Of a DNA stretch of 64,000 nt, positions 15,628 through 24,500 are shown in pieces. Made by a program: the position numbers and the translations under genes. Where the stretch lies: the NCBI RefSeq assembly GCF_001469875.2, contig NZ_LOPW02000010.1:593924-657923 (forward strand). Reading direction: 5' to 3'. A model generated the notes under the pieces. The model saw only the letters and a list, made by a program, of their open reading frames with translations, searched no databases and was not told where the DNA came from. The stretch comes from Haloferax marisrubri. GTDB lineage: Archaea; Halobacteriota; Halobacteria; Halobacteriales; Haloferacaceae. Every line of letters begins with the position of its first letter. Within the stretch, counting starts at the first letter, position 1.

Positions 15628-15640
15628 CCGCGTTGGCCCA
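15628..15640 (+). repeat. attR core
   Basis: CCGCGTTGGCCCA, identical to the tRNA-Ile 3' end at 6952-6964. It is followed at 15649-15665 by a perfect 7-bp hairpin (GGCAACG/CGTTGCC). This is the original chromosomal flank of the tRNA gene and matches the position of the hairpin after attL. Confidence 0.9.
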
Positions 15641-15963
15641 CTCCCGTTGGCAACGATCCGTTGCCGATGTGAGTTAGGGGCTCAAACTCCCCGGCCACCC
15701 AACTTCTGCGGATACTACCGACCGAAAGAACGCTCGGTCTGTCGTTCGTGTCGTCGGGACGAATCAGCGACGAAGCCTCGGCTCCCCCGAGCGATGCCTA
15801 TTCAGATACGAAGAATAACTAATGTTTGACTCAACTATCCGATTATTCCGTACAAACCCACGTCTCTTTACACAGATTCGTCCTTATTTGCCAGCACACG
15901 GCTGGTCGAATGGACGAATACAGAGAAAGCTATATCACGCAATAGATTGTGGTACCGAATAAC
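15641..15963. other. Non-coding stretch after attR
   Basis: It holds the terminator-like hairpin at 15649-15665, then sequence resembling 6986-7041, an imperfect dyad GACCGA...TCGGTC near 15719-15738, and a TATA box at 15930-15937 for the next gene. I see no protein-coding gene. Confidence 0.5.
15930..15937 (+). promoter_or_regulatory. TATA box of the small gene at 15964
   Basis: The motif ctatatca begins 34 bases before the ATG, consistent with a leaderless or near-leaderless transcript. Confidence 0.5.
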
Positions 15964-16152
15964 ATGGAATACGAACTCACCTGTCTGCACGGGTGCGGCC
16001 ACACCTCCACGGCCGACTCCCGCGAGAACGTCGGCGTTCTCGTGATGGAACACATGGACGACGAACACGACACGCCCGTCGACCCGCTCGAAGCGGGGGA
16101 ACTCGCGTTGAAGCGCTTCGACGGCGCGTCGCTCCGGCAGGCGCGGCAGTAG
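15964..16152 (+). CDS. Small DUF1059-like zinc-finger protein
   Basis: A 62-residue protein with a paired Cys/His pattern: CLHGCGHTSTADSRENVG near the start, then LVMEHMDDEHDTPVD. A C-xxx-C pair followed by an H-xxxx-H pair about 18 residues later matches the small DUF1059 type. The remaining helix is acidic and amphipathic. The ATG at 15964 is preferred over GTG 15949 because of the TATA box spacing. It stands alone next to the integration site and belongs to the chromosome rather than the element. The function is unknown. Confidence 0.6.
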   Translation: MEYELTCLHGCGHTSTADSRENVGVLVMEHMDDEHDTPVDPLEAGELALKRFDGASLRQARQ

Positions 16153-16301
16153 CGAACACTCTGGATTCTGTCACGTCTTCCAATCCGAGTTTCTCTCGGA
16201 GACAACCGTCTCACGCGTCCGAGCGGCGGTGCTGTCTCCCGATTTTGTAGCCCGACGGCCGTCCGCCCCGAATAAATTTACTCAGTTCTGTATCCCAGTA
16301 G

Positions 16302-16309
16302 TATTAAAT
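16302..16309 (+). promoter_or_regulatory. TATA box of the 42-residue gene
   Basis: The motif tattaaat lies 25-32 bases before the ATG at 16334, which fits a leaderless start and supports the very short gene. Confidence 0.5.
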
Positions 16310-16333
16310 CCGTACACGCCATATGTGCTGGTG

Positions 16334-16462
16334 ATGCCAACCATCGACGTCTCCGAACACCTGTACCGCCAGATTGAGTCTGCCGCCGACGGCGAGGACC
16401 TCGACGCGGCGATGTGGAAGATGGTCGGCCGGTACCAGCGCGGTAACACGCCCGGCGACTAA
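16334..16462 (+). CDS. 42-residue antitoxin-like small protein
   Basis: The protein opens with MPTIDVSEHLYRQIESAA and continues with a short helix, the pattern of ribbon-helix-helix or VapB-like proteins: one beta strand (TIDVS) followed by a helix. Haloarchaeal genomes encode many such proteins (DUF7557-like, from memory). No toxin gene is next to it. Its own promoter at 16302-16309 and the clear pattern support it as real despite its length. A DNA-binding or regulatory role is likely but unproven. Confidence 0.55.
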   Translation: MPTIDVSEHLYRQIESAADGEDLDAAMWKMVGRYQRGNTPGD

Positions 16463-16590
16463 CAGGATTCGGACCAACCCTCGACCCCGTGACTGCGCGT
16501 GCAGTCATCATCAACCCCGCTCGCCGCGACCCGCCCTGTTGGCGGCGAGTCCGTTTTCAGTTTTCCGAGTGACTACTCCCGAGCGTCGCC

Positions 16591-17613
16591 TCAGCCGAGG
16601 ATGCCCGTCACGCCGAGGCTCTCTGCGACCAGCCACGCGACGAACAGCGCGTAGGCTCCGAGGAGGACGTACGCCTCGCCGCGCGTCAGCGCCATCTCGG
16701 TCCGGAGGACGGCGAAGAAGACGATCGACGCGCCCGTGAGGAAACTCATCATCGGCACGACTTCGTCGAAGGCGACGACCGTGCCGCCGGCGATGAGGAT
16801 GCCGACGGGGAGGGCGACGAGGAGCGCGAAGACGTTGCTCCCGAAGACGTTTGCGAGGCTCATCGGCGCGTTGCCCTGCCGGGCGGCCGCGACGCTCACG
16901 AACGTGTCCGGCAGGCTCGTCCCGGCGGCGACGACCGTCAGCCCCCAGAGGAACGGCGACGTGCCGAAGGCGTCGCCGAGGCCGACCGCCGCGCGGACGA
17001 GCAGTTCGGCCCCGACGAGGATGACCGCGAGCGACCCCACGAGGGCGGCCCACTCGCGCCTCGGGTCCACGTCGTTGACGACGGCGGTGAGCCCGGCGCG
17101 GTGCTCCAGCGTGTCGTGGTACTGCATGAACAGATACAGGCCGTACAGCGCCAGAGGGATGAGCGCGAGCGCGGGGCTCACGAACCCGTCGAGGCTCGCG
17201 GTGTCGGCGGCGGGTCGGTAGATGACCGCCAGCGAGAACGTGAGCACGAGAACGGCGATGGAAAGCAGGTAGAACTGCGCTTCCTTGTAGACGAGGTCGC
17301 GGTTCGAGGCGAGCCGCTGGCCCTCGCCGACCAACGCCGACACGGCCGGGATGATGAGGATGTTGTAGACGGCGGAGCCGACGACCGCGCCGATACCGAT
17401 TTCGAACGACTGGTAGCGGAGCGTGGCGATGACGATGCTCGATAGCTCGGGAAAGCTCGACCCGACGGCGGCGATGATGGCCCCCTGCACGATAGCGGGG
17501 AGGCCGTAGTACGCGCCCAACCGGTCCGAGGCCTGCACGAGCATGTCGCCTCCCTTCCACGCGAGGACCGCGCCGGCGACCGCGAACCCGACGAGAACCG
17601 GAACTGATGCCAC
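16591..17613 (-). CDS. Sodium/calcium exchanger family protein (CaCA, YrbG-like)
   Basis: A 340-residue integral membrane antiporter with two homologous halves of about five helices each. The two alpha-repeat motifs are present: GAIIAAVGSSFPELSSIV near residue 45 in the first half and GLTVVAAGTSLPDTFVSV near residue 223 in the second, each with the conserved acid in the G-(S/T)-S-x-P-(E/D) signature that binds cations. Such proteins exchange Na+ for Ca2+ across the cytoplasmic membrane, important for an organism in high salt. A hydrophilic loop of about 20 residues (HRAGLTAVVNDVDPRREW) joins the halves. It is followed on the same strand side by an unrelated acetyltransferase gene. Confidence 0.9.
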   Translation of the reverse strand: MASVPVLVGFAVAGAVLAWKGGDMLVQASDRLGAYYGLPAIVQGAIIAAVGSSFPELSSIVIATLRYQSFEIGIGAVVGSAVYNILIIPAVSALVGEGQRLASNRDLVYKEAQFYLLSIAVLVLTFSLAVIYRPAADTASLDGFVSPALALIPLALYGLYLFMQYHDTLEHRAGLTAVVNDVDPRREWAALVGSLAVILVGAELLVRAAVGLGDAFGTSPFLWGLTVVAAGTSLPDTFVSVAAARQGNAPMSLANVFGSNVFALLVALPVGILIAGGTVVAFDEVVPMMSFLTGASIVFFAVLRTEMALTRGEAYVLLGAYALFVAWLVAESLGVTGILG

Positions 17614-17679
17614 GCCCGCATTTCGGCGGCCGGTGGGAAAAAACCGACCCGACCGGCTGACAGGTCCGACTCTGCGCGC

Positions 17680-18915
17680 TCAGAATCCCTCGCGCAGGTA
17701 CAGGTCTCGCCCCGTGAACACCGAGGCGAGAGCGTCGGCCGCCTCCTCATCAGCGACTGAGAGGTGCTCGGTGCGGGCGAGCGCCTCGACGGCTCGCGCG
17801 CCGACGAGGAGTTGCGAGAGCGCTCCGATTTCGACAGTTGCGTCGGGGACGGCGTCGGGACCGGCGTCGTCGCCGACCGATTCGACGCTCGCCTCGCCGT
17901 CGGCGACGACGAGGCTGAACGGACCGTCGTTCCAGTCGCATCGGTCGTCTTCGACCGCGAGGACGAGGTCGCAGGCGGCGTCGGCGGGGAACGAGACGGC
18001 TTCGAGGGCGGCCCGAACGTCCACGATACGGACCATCGGGCCGGGCTTGAGTTCGACCGTCGCCGCCCGCGGGTCGGTCAGGTCGTCGATGAGCCGGGTC
18101 GATTCGTGTTCCGACGAGAGGACGACCTCGTCGACCTGCGAGTCGTGGTCTCGGAGGAACCTGAACAGCTGCGCGCGGGCCTCGGCGTCGGCGGCGACGA
18201 GTTCGTCCACGGACAGCGTCCGCGACTCCCAGTCGCCGGTCACGTCGTAGACGACGTAGCCTCGGAGGTCGCCGTCTCGCTCCCAGCCGTAGACGAACGG
18301 GTCGTCGTCCCACCCGCGGAACAGTCGATGGCGAATCCAGCCCTCGCTCCGGTCCACCGCGAGGTCTTCGGTCGCCGCGGCGGCGTGCACGGCCTTGACC
18401 CGGGCCCAGTCGTCGGCGTCGAGTCGGACGAACTCCCCGGCCGGGTCGGCGGCGACCGCACCGAGTTCGTCGGGCGGCACCGCCGTCTTCGCGTAGTTGT
18501 TCGCCGTCGCCCAGCCGAATCGGCGGTAGAAGGCGTACTCGAACGGCCAGAGCGCCGAGAGATACCTGTCGGTGTCGCGGAACTCCGCGAGGAGGTCGTC
18601 GAGCATCGCGGCGACGTGGCCCTGTCGGCGCGCCTCTGGAGGTGACGCGACCGCCGAGATACCGGGGAGCGGGTGCCACTCGCCGCGGACCCGGGCCGTG
18701 AAGTCGTAGAAGGCACACACCGTCCGCAGGTCGGCCGCGTCGAGGTCCCCGACGGGCGCGTCGGGCGGGGCGTCGTAGAACCCTCGCGGGTGGTAGCCCT
18801 CGGGGTCAGGGACTCGCTCGTCCGACCAGTCGGGGCCGTTCTCGGGGCGGAAGGCGTAGTTGAGGAACTCGCGGTACGTCTCGCGGTGCTCCTCGGGGAG
18901 GGGACGGAGGTGCAT
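17680..18915 (-). CDS. Eis-type GNAT acetyltransferase with SCP2-like tail
   Basis: A 411-residue protein of the Eis family. The first GNAT domain carries the acetyl-CoA loop motif in GISAVASPPEARRQGHVAAM (around residues 83-102). A second GNAT-like domain follows, and an SCP2-like C-terminal domain ends in a free carboxylate (DLYLREGF), which in Eis proteins takes part in catalysis. Eis enzymes acetylate amines of small molecules or protein lysines; the archaeal substrate is unknown. The first residue, ATG at 18915, gives the family's usual start (LRPLPEEHRETYREF). It is encoded alone. Confidence 0.88.
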   Translation of the reverse strand: MHLRPLPEEHRETYREFLNYAFRPENGPDWSDERVPDPEGYHPRGFYDAPPDAPVGDLDAADLRTVCAFYDFTARVRGEWHPLPGISAVASPPEARRQGHVAAMLDDLLAEFRDTDRYLSALWPFEYAFYRRFGWATANNYAKTAVPPDELGAVAADPAGEFVRLDADDWARVKAVHAAAATEDLAVDRSEGWIRHRLFRGWDDDPFVYGWERDGDLRGYVVYDVTGDWESRTLSVDELVAADAEARAQLFRFLRDHDSQVDEVVLSSEHESTRLIDDLTDPRAATVELKPGPMVRIVDVRAALEAVSFPADAACDLVLAVEDDRCDWNDGPFSLVVADGEASVESVGDDAGPDAVPDATVEIGALSQLLVGARAVEALARTEHLSVADEEAADALASVFTGRDLYLREGF

Positions 18916-19053
18916 ACCCGCGGTGCGTCGGGGGACGATATAGGTTTTCGGTGCCGCGGGCGCGCAGTCGAGCGATTCGGCGCGTCGAGACGGGGGTCAA
19001 AGGCCGCTTCCCGAACCGTGCGATTCACGTCGCCTCGGTCCCGAGCCCTGCAC

Positions 19054-19275
19054 ATGAGCGAGACGAAGCAGTCGTTTCTGTCGCGGGGGAACCTCCTCCT
19101 CGCGGCGGTCGTGACGCTCGGCATCGTCCTCCCGGGCGTGGCGCGCCGCCTCCTCGGTGAGGCCGGCTACAACGACCTCGGGATGGTCGTGTTCGTCGTC
19201 GGCTACGCGGGCATGGTGCTCGTCGTCTGGTACGGGTGGATTCGCCCGCTCGACATCACCGGCCCGGCCGAGTAG
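19054..19275 (+). CDS. Small two-TM membrane protein
   Basis: A 73-residue protein with two membrane segments, about 13-31 (LLLAAVVTLGIVLPGVA) and 42-60 (LGMVVFVVGYAGMVLVVWYG), joined by a short charged loop. No known domain. The ATG at 19054 follows a non-coding stretch and gives a positively charged N terminus. Small membrane proteins like this are common in haloarchaea, and the role is unknown. Confidence 0.55.
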   Translation: MSETKQSFLSRGNLLLAAVVTLGIVLPGVARRLLGEAGYNDLGMVVFVVGYAGMVLVVWYGWIRPLDITGPAE

Positions 19276-19440
19276 CGCGCCCCCGTCCGTCGGGCGTCAC
19301 CCGCGCCGACAGCGGTGTTCACCGACTCCGAGGACCGCGTCGACCGCCCGGTTGCCCCAATATCGGGGGGTTCGACCGCCGGTTTCCAACGAGAATAACG
19401 GAACTTTGATAGTCGATTCGAACCGACCGAGAAAACAAGA

Positions 19441-19692
19441 ATGCTTCCCCTTCAGCTCGTAGACACCTTCCTGCTCGACTACAACATCGGGCAGGCGCTG
19501 TTGCTCGTGTTCATCCTGTCGACGGTTGGAACGCTGCCGCTGAAGTCCCGGCACGTCCTCGGAATCAACACCACGGTGTTCGGGCTCATCTTCCTTCTGA
19601 CCCCGGTGACGCTGGCTCAGCCCCACTACCTGTTCCTCGGGATCACGCTGCTCATCGTCGGCCCCATCGTCTACGTCTCGGGCCGTCGCTGA
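19441..19692 (+). CDS. Small three-TM membrane protein
   Basis: An 83-residue protein with hydrophobic segments at about 16-32 (IGQALLLVFILSTVGTL), 39-58 (VLGINTTVFGLIFLLTP) and 62-79 (HYLFLGITLLIVGPIVYV). The conserved-looking LPLKSRHVLGIN stretch lies between the first two. I associate it with a haloarchaeal family of unknown function (DUF8006-like, from memory). A TATA-like ttgatag lies about 30 bases upstream of the ATG. No partner gene can be deduced. Confidence 0.6.
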   Translation: MLPLQLVDTFLLDYNIGQALLLVFILSTVGTLPLKSRHVLGINTTVFGLIFLLTPVTLAQPHYLFLGITLLIVGPIVYVSGRR

Positions 19693-19818
19693 GGGGACGC
19701 CGACGGGCGGTTTCGCCCTCCCCACCACCGTTTTTCGCCGACAGTACGACGGACCGACCGACCGCAACCGACGGTCCGCGACTCGTTTTTCGCTCGCGCC
19801 GATTCCGAAGAACGCGAC

Positions 19819-19826
19819 GTTTAAAC
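19819..19826 (+). promoter_or_regulatory. TATA box of the gene at 19850
   Basis: The motif gtttaaac lies 24-31 bases before the ATG, consistent with a leaderless transcript. Confidence 0.5.
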
Positions 19827-19849
19827 GGCGAGAACCGCAACCCACGGGT

Positions 19850-20380
19850 ATGTCTGAACCGAGCGTTCCCGGCGGCCGCGGGGCCGTCTTGGACCTCCCC
19901 TGCGGCGAGACGAAGCGCGTCCGGGAACTCGACTTGGGCAAACGGGAGTTCGACTGTCCGTGCGGCGACAGCCACGCCGTCGTCATGGACGTTCACCCGC
20001 CCGACCGCTTCCTCCCGGAGTTCCTCGTCGAAATCCTTCAGGAGACCATCGAGACCACGAGCGACGACATGCCCGAGTTCGGGACGGCCCACCTCATGGG
20101 CATCGTCCTCGAGGAGTTCCCCGAGGCCGTCGTCTCCGAAGACGTGTCCGAGGACGGCGAACTCGGCGCGGGTATCGTCTGGGTGACCGATTTCGATTCT
20201 CGAAGGCTCCACGAGATAATCGTCGAACTCGTCGTGGAACTGATGGAACACGCCGTCAGCCACGCCGACGACGACGACGTCGTCTCGGAGTTCGAGTCGA
20301 AGATGCTGCAGTTCGACGTGAGCGAGTTCGTCGACCAGTACCGCGCCCAGCGCGACCTCGACCCCGAACCGTACATGTAG
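19850..20380 (+). CDS. Conserved haloarchaeal protein with two-cysteine-pair start (DUF5815-like)
   Basis: A 176-residue acidic soluble protein. The N-terminal 50 residues carry a beta-rich domain with single cysteines in DLPCGETKRVRELDLG and REFDCPCGDSHAVVMDVH, able to form a small zinc or cysteine site. The rest is mostly helical (LVEILQETIETTSDDMPEFG and a long Glu/Val-rich helix). I recall this as DUF5815, not verified. It has its own promoter and no operon partner. The function is unknown. Confidence 0.6.
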   Translation: MSEPSVPGGRGAVLDLPCGETKRVRELDLGKREFDCPCGDSHAVVMDVHPPDRFLPEFLVEILQETIETTSDDMPEFGTAHLMGIVLEEFPEAVVSEDVSEDGELGAGIVWVTDFDSRRLHEIIVELVVELMEHAVSHADDDDVVSEFESKMLQFDVSEFVDQYRAQRDLDPEPYM

Positions 20381-20404
20381 CGCGCGGGCGGGGACCCTCG
20401 TTTT

Positions 20405-21427
20405 TCAATCGATTCGAAGCCGCCCGACCGTCGGGTCCAGCGTCGCCTTCGCGCCGAGCGGGAGCGGCACCGTCGGGTCGGCGTGGCCGAACTCCACGTC
20501 GAACACCGCCGTCGCGTCGGGGTTGTACGCGTCGAGGACCGACAGCACCTCCGCGCGGAGTTGCGCGCCGTAATCGGCCGGCGGCTCCCACTCCAGTCCG
20601 GGCGAGTACGTCCGCGGGCGACCGACCACGACCCCGTCGAACCGTTCTAACAGCCCGCGTTCGCCCATCGCCCGCAGGGTGTAGCGGACCTCGCGGGGCA
20701 GCGGCACGTCCTCCGAGGTTTCGAGCGCGAGCACCGCCCCGTCGAGTTCCTCGGGGTCGGGGAGGTAGCGACCGGTCTGGAGGTGCCACTTCAGGACGCT
20801 GAAATTGCCGCCCCAGAGCCGACCCGTCACGCGGTCGTCGCCCCGCCACGTCCGCCCCGGGTTGTCGTGCCACTCCCGCGGTTCTTCGGTGTCGAAGTCG
20901 AACCAGTCGTCGGTCCACTCCGGCGCGGGTTCGACGACGCCGAGAGAGCGCTCGAAGAACGCCCGCCGGAGGTATCGCTCGACGTACGGGTGGATTTCGG
21001 GGTCCACGGTGAGCGTCGGGTGGAGCGTCGCGCCGTAGCTCACGACGCCGTGGTTCCAGAGGAACAGCCGGAGGTTGTCGTTGTCGCTGAAGCCGAAGAA
21101 GCGCGTCGGTGACGCGGTCAGCCTGGTCGGGTCGAGATGCGGGAGCACCCGCAGTTGGTCGTCGCCGCCGGTGACGGCGATGACGCCGCGTATCGACGGG
21201 TCCTCGAAGGCCTCCATCACGTCCTCCGCGCGCGCCGCCGGGTTGTCCCGGAGCCACTCCCAATCGCGGCGGGCGGACTCGAAGACGACCGGGTCGAGCG
21301 AGAACACGTCGCGGAGTCGCGCGCACGCGCGGTCCAAGTGTGATTCGTCGATGGGGCGCGACGGCGCGACGACCGCGACTCGGCTCCCGGCGTCGAGCGG
21401 CGGCGGCGTCGTGAATACCGCGGGCAT
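20405..21427 (-). CDS. S66 peptidase family protein (LD-carboxypeptidase/MccF-like)
   Basis: A 340-residue protein of the S66 family. All elements of the Ser-Glu-His triad can be placed: the nucleophile in RFFGFSDNDNLRLFLW (near residue 123), the glycine-rich GGNFSVLKWHLQTGRYL leading to the Glu in VLALETSE, and the His in FDVEFGHADPTVPLPLG. Bacterial members trim murein peptides, while MccF cleaves microcin C-type aminoacyl nucleotides. Haloarchaea have no murein, so a detoxifying or peptide-recycling role is more likely than wall turnover. It is encoded alone, divergent from carB. Confidence 0.88.
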   Translation of the reverse strand: MPAVFTTPPPLDAGSRVAVVAPSRPIDESHLDRACARLRDVFSLDPVVFESARRDWEWLRDNPAARAEDVMEAFEDPSIRGVIAVTGGDDQLRVLPHLDPTRLTASPTRFFGFSDNDNLRLFLWNHGVVSYGATLHPTLTVDPEIHPYVERYLRRAFFERSLGVVEPAPEWTDDWFDFDTEEPREWHDNPGRTWRGDDRVTGRLWGGNFSVLKWHLQTGRYLPDPEELDGAVLALETSEDVPLPREVRYTLRAMGERGLLERFDGVVVGRPRTYSPGLEWEPPADYGAQLRAEVLSVLDAYNPDATAVFDVEFGHADPTVPLPLGAKATLDPTVGRLRID

Positions 21428-21540
21428 GCGTAGCCGGTACTCGGATACCCGTCAAAAGCCTTCCCCGGCCGCGACAGCGTCGTTCGGGGACCTTTTCGAA
21501 ATTCGCAATCGAGTTTCGGACCTCGTAATTTTTCGCCGGA

Positions 21541-21548
21541 CTTATTAC
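21541..21548 (+). promoter_or_regulatory. TATA box of carB
   Basis: The motif cttattac lies 24-31 bases before the carB ATG at 21572, a position fitting a leaderless transcript. Confidence 0.5.
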
Positions 21549-21571
21549 GATGTGCGGATTGGATTCCGACG

Positions 21572-24500
21572 ATGACTGACGAGGACACCTCGACCGGACC
21601 TCAGCAAGGCACAGAGGACCGGACGATTTTGCTCATCGGAAGCGGCCCAATCCAGATTGGACAGGCGGCGGAATTCGACTACTCCGGCGCGCAGGCCTGC
21701 CGCGCGCTCCGAGAGGAAGGCGCGCGAGTTGTCCTCGTCAACTCGAACCCCGCGACCATCATGACCGACCCCGAGATGGCCGACAAGGTCTACATCGAAC
21801 CCATCACGACCGAGGCCATCTCCGAGATTATCGAACGCGAGCGCCCCGACGGCGTCATCGCCGGACTGGGCGGTCAGACCGGACTCAACGTCACGGCCGA
21901 ACTCGCAGAGGAAGGCGTCCTCGAGGAGTTCGACGTGGACATCATGGGCACGCCGCTCGACACCATCTACGCGACGGAGGACCGCGACCTCTTCCGCCAG
22001 CGCATGGAGAAAATCGGCCAGCCCGTCCCGAAGTCGACGACCATCTCGCTGGAGGAAGGCGAGGCGGTCGAGAACATCACCGAGGAGGCCCTCGAAGAGC
22101 GCGTCGAAGACTCCGTCGACGCCGTCGGCGGCCTGCCGGTCATCTCGCGGACGACCTACACGCTCGGCGGCTCCGGCTCCGGCGTCGTCCACGAGATGGA
22201 CGAACTCGTCTCCCGCGTCCGCAAGGGCCTCCGCCTCTCGCGCAACAGCGAGGTGCTCATCACGGAGTCCATCTCCGGGTGGGTCGAACTCGAATACGAG
22301 GTGATGCGCGACGCCGACGACTCGTGTATCATCATCTGCAACATGGAGAACATCGACCCGATGGGGATTCACACCGGCGAGTCCACCGTCGTCACGCCCT
22401 CGCAGGTCATCCCCGACGAGGGCCACCAGGAGATGCGCGACGCCGCGCTCCAGGTCATCCGCGAACTCGGTATTCAGGGCGGCTGTAACATCCAGTTCGC
22501 GTGGCACGACGACGGCACTCCCGGCGGCGAGTACCGCGTCGTCGAGGTGAACCCGCGCGTCTCGCGGTCCTCCGCGCTCGCCTCGAAGGCGACCGGTTAC
22601 CCCATCGCCCGCGTCACGGCGAAGGTCGCCCTCGGCAAGCGCCTCCACGAGATTACCAACGAAATCACCGGCGAGACCACCGCCGCCTTCGAGCCCGCAA
22701 TCGACTACGTGGTCACGAAGGTCCCGCGGTGGCCCAAGGACAAGTTCACCGACGTGGACTTCGAGCTCTCGACGGCCATGAAGTCCACCGGCGAGGCGAT
22801 GTCCATCGGGCGCACCTTCGAGGAGTCGCTGTTGAAGGCGCTCCGCTCGTCCGAGTACGACCCCGCCGCCGACTGGGACGAGGTGTCCGACGAGGAACTC
22901 GAAGCCGAGTATCTCGAAAAACCGACCCCCGACCGCCCGTACGCCATCTTCGAGGCGTTCGAGCGCGGCTACACCACGGAGGACGTGGTCGAACTGACCG
23001 ACATCCACGAGTGGTACGTCGAGCGCTTCGGCCGCGTCGTCGAAGCGGTCGAGGCCGCCTCCGATGGCGACTTCGCCGCCGCCGCCTCCGCCGGCCACAC
23101 CAACGCCAGCATCGCCGCGGCGACCGGCACGAGCGTCGGCGAGGTCGAACAGAACGTCCCCGGCCGCACCTACAAGCAGGTCGACACCTGCGCCGGCGAG
23201 TTCGCCGCGCAGACGCCGTACTACTACTCCGCCCGCAAACCCGAGTTCTTCCGCGGGCCCTTCGAGGGCGACTCGGCGGGTAACGAACTCCGCGTCGACC
23301 GCGACATGGAGAGCGTCGTCGTCGTCGGCGGCGGTCCCATCCGCATCGGGCAGGGCGTCGAGTTCGACTACTGTTCGGTCCACGCGGTGCAGGCGCTCCG
23401 CGACATGGGCATCGACGCGCACGTCGTCAACAACAACCCCGAGACGGTGTCGACGGACTACGACACCTCCGACGGCCTGTTCTTCGAGCCCATCACGGCA
23501 GAAGAGGTCGCCGACGTCATCGAGGCCATCGACGCCGACGGCGTCATGCTCCAGTTCGGCGGGCAGACCTCGGTCAACATCGGTCACCCGCTCGAATCGG
23601 AACTCAAGCGCCGCGGCGTCGACTGCGAGATTCTCGGCACGACCATCGACGCGATGGACCTCGCCGAGGACCGCGACCGCTTCAACCGCCTGATGGACGA
23701 CCTCGGCATCCTCCAGCCCGAAGGCGGCTCCGCGACCAGCGAGGAAGAGGCGCTCGACCTCGCCAACGACCTCGGCTACCCCGTGCTCGTTCGCCCGTCG
23801 TACGTCCTCGGCGGCCGCGCGATGGAAATCGTCCACTCCGACGCGGACCTCAAGGAGTACATCGAGGAGGCCGTTCGCGTCTCCCCCGACAAGCCCATCC
23901 TCATCGACGAGTTCCTCGCCGACGGCGTCGAACTCGACGTTGACGCCGTCTCCGACGGCGAGAACGTCCTCATCGGCGGCGTGATGGAACACGTCGAGGC
24001 CGCCGGCGTCCACTCCGGCGACTCCGCGTGTATGATTCCGCCGCGCTCGCTCGACGACGAGACGATGGCCCGCGTCCGCGAGGTCACGGAGGACATCGCC
24101 AGCGCCCTCGACACGGTCGGCCTGATGAACGTCCAACTCGCCGTCAAGCAGAACGAGGAGGGCTCGAACGACGTGTACGTCCTCGAAGCCAACCCGCGTT
24201 CCTCGCGCACCGTCCCGTTCGTCTCGAAGGCGACGGGCGTCCCAATCGCAAAGCTCGCGGCGAAAGTCATGGCCGGCAACTCGCTTGCCGACCTCGACGT
24301 GAGCGAGCAGATTCCCGAGCAGGTGTCGGTCAAGGAGGTCGTCCTCCCGTTCGACCGCCTGCCGGGTTCGGACCCGCGTCTCGGCCCGGAGATGAAGTCC
24401 ACCGGCGAGGTCATGGGCACCGCGACCTCGTTCGGCAAGGCCTACGAGAAGGCCCAGTCGGCGGCTAACGACCCGATTCCGGCCGACGGCACCATCTACG

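Larger units (their letters stand above)
6952..15640. mobile_element. tRNA-Ile-integrated element, about 8.7 kb
   Basis: The element is bounded by direct repeats of CCGCGTTGGCCCA, the 3' half of the T-stem plus acceptor stem of tRNA-Ile, at 6952-6964 and 15628-15640. It encodes a complete tyrosine recombinase 60 bases inside the right repeat. Coding density, base composition and gene content differ from the flanking chromosome: an overlapping operon on the left (7135-10527), an AT-rich core (10.8-14.0 kb) with putative cargo, and a small zinc protein plus integrase on the right. The tRNA stays intact because the element supplies identical 3' bases. There are no recognisable capsid or packaging genes, so it looks like an integrative plasmid or satellite rather than a full provirus. 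Confidence 0.9.

Noticed and set aside
21545-24136. 863-codon open frame antisense to carB
   Set aside because: High-GC sequence with strong third-position bias leaves antisense frames open; the sense protein is unmistakable CarB.
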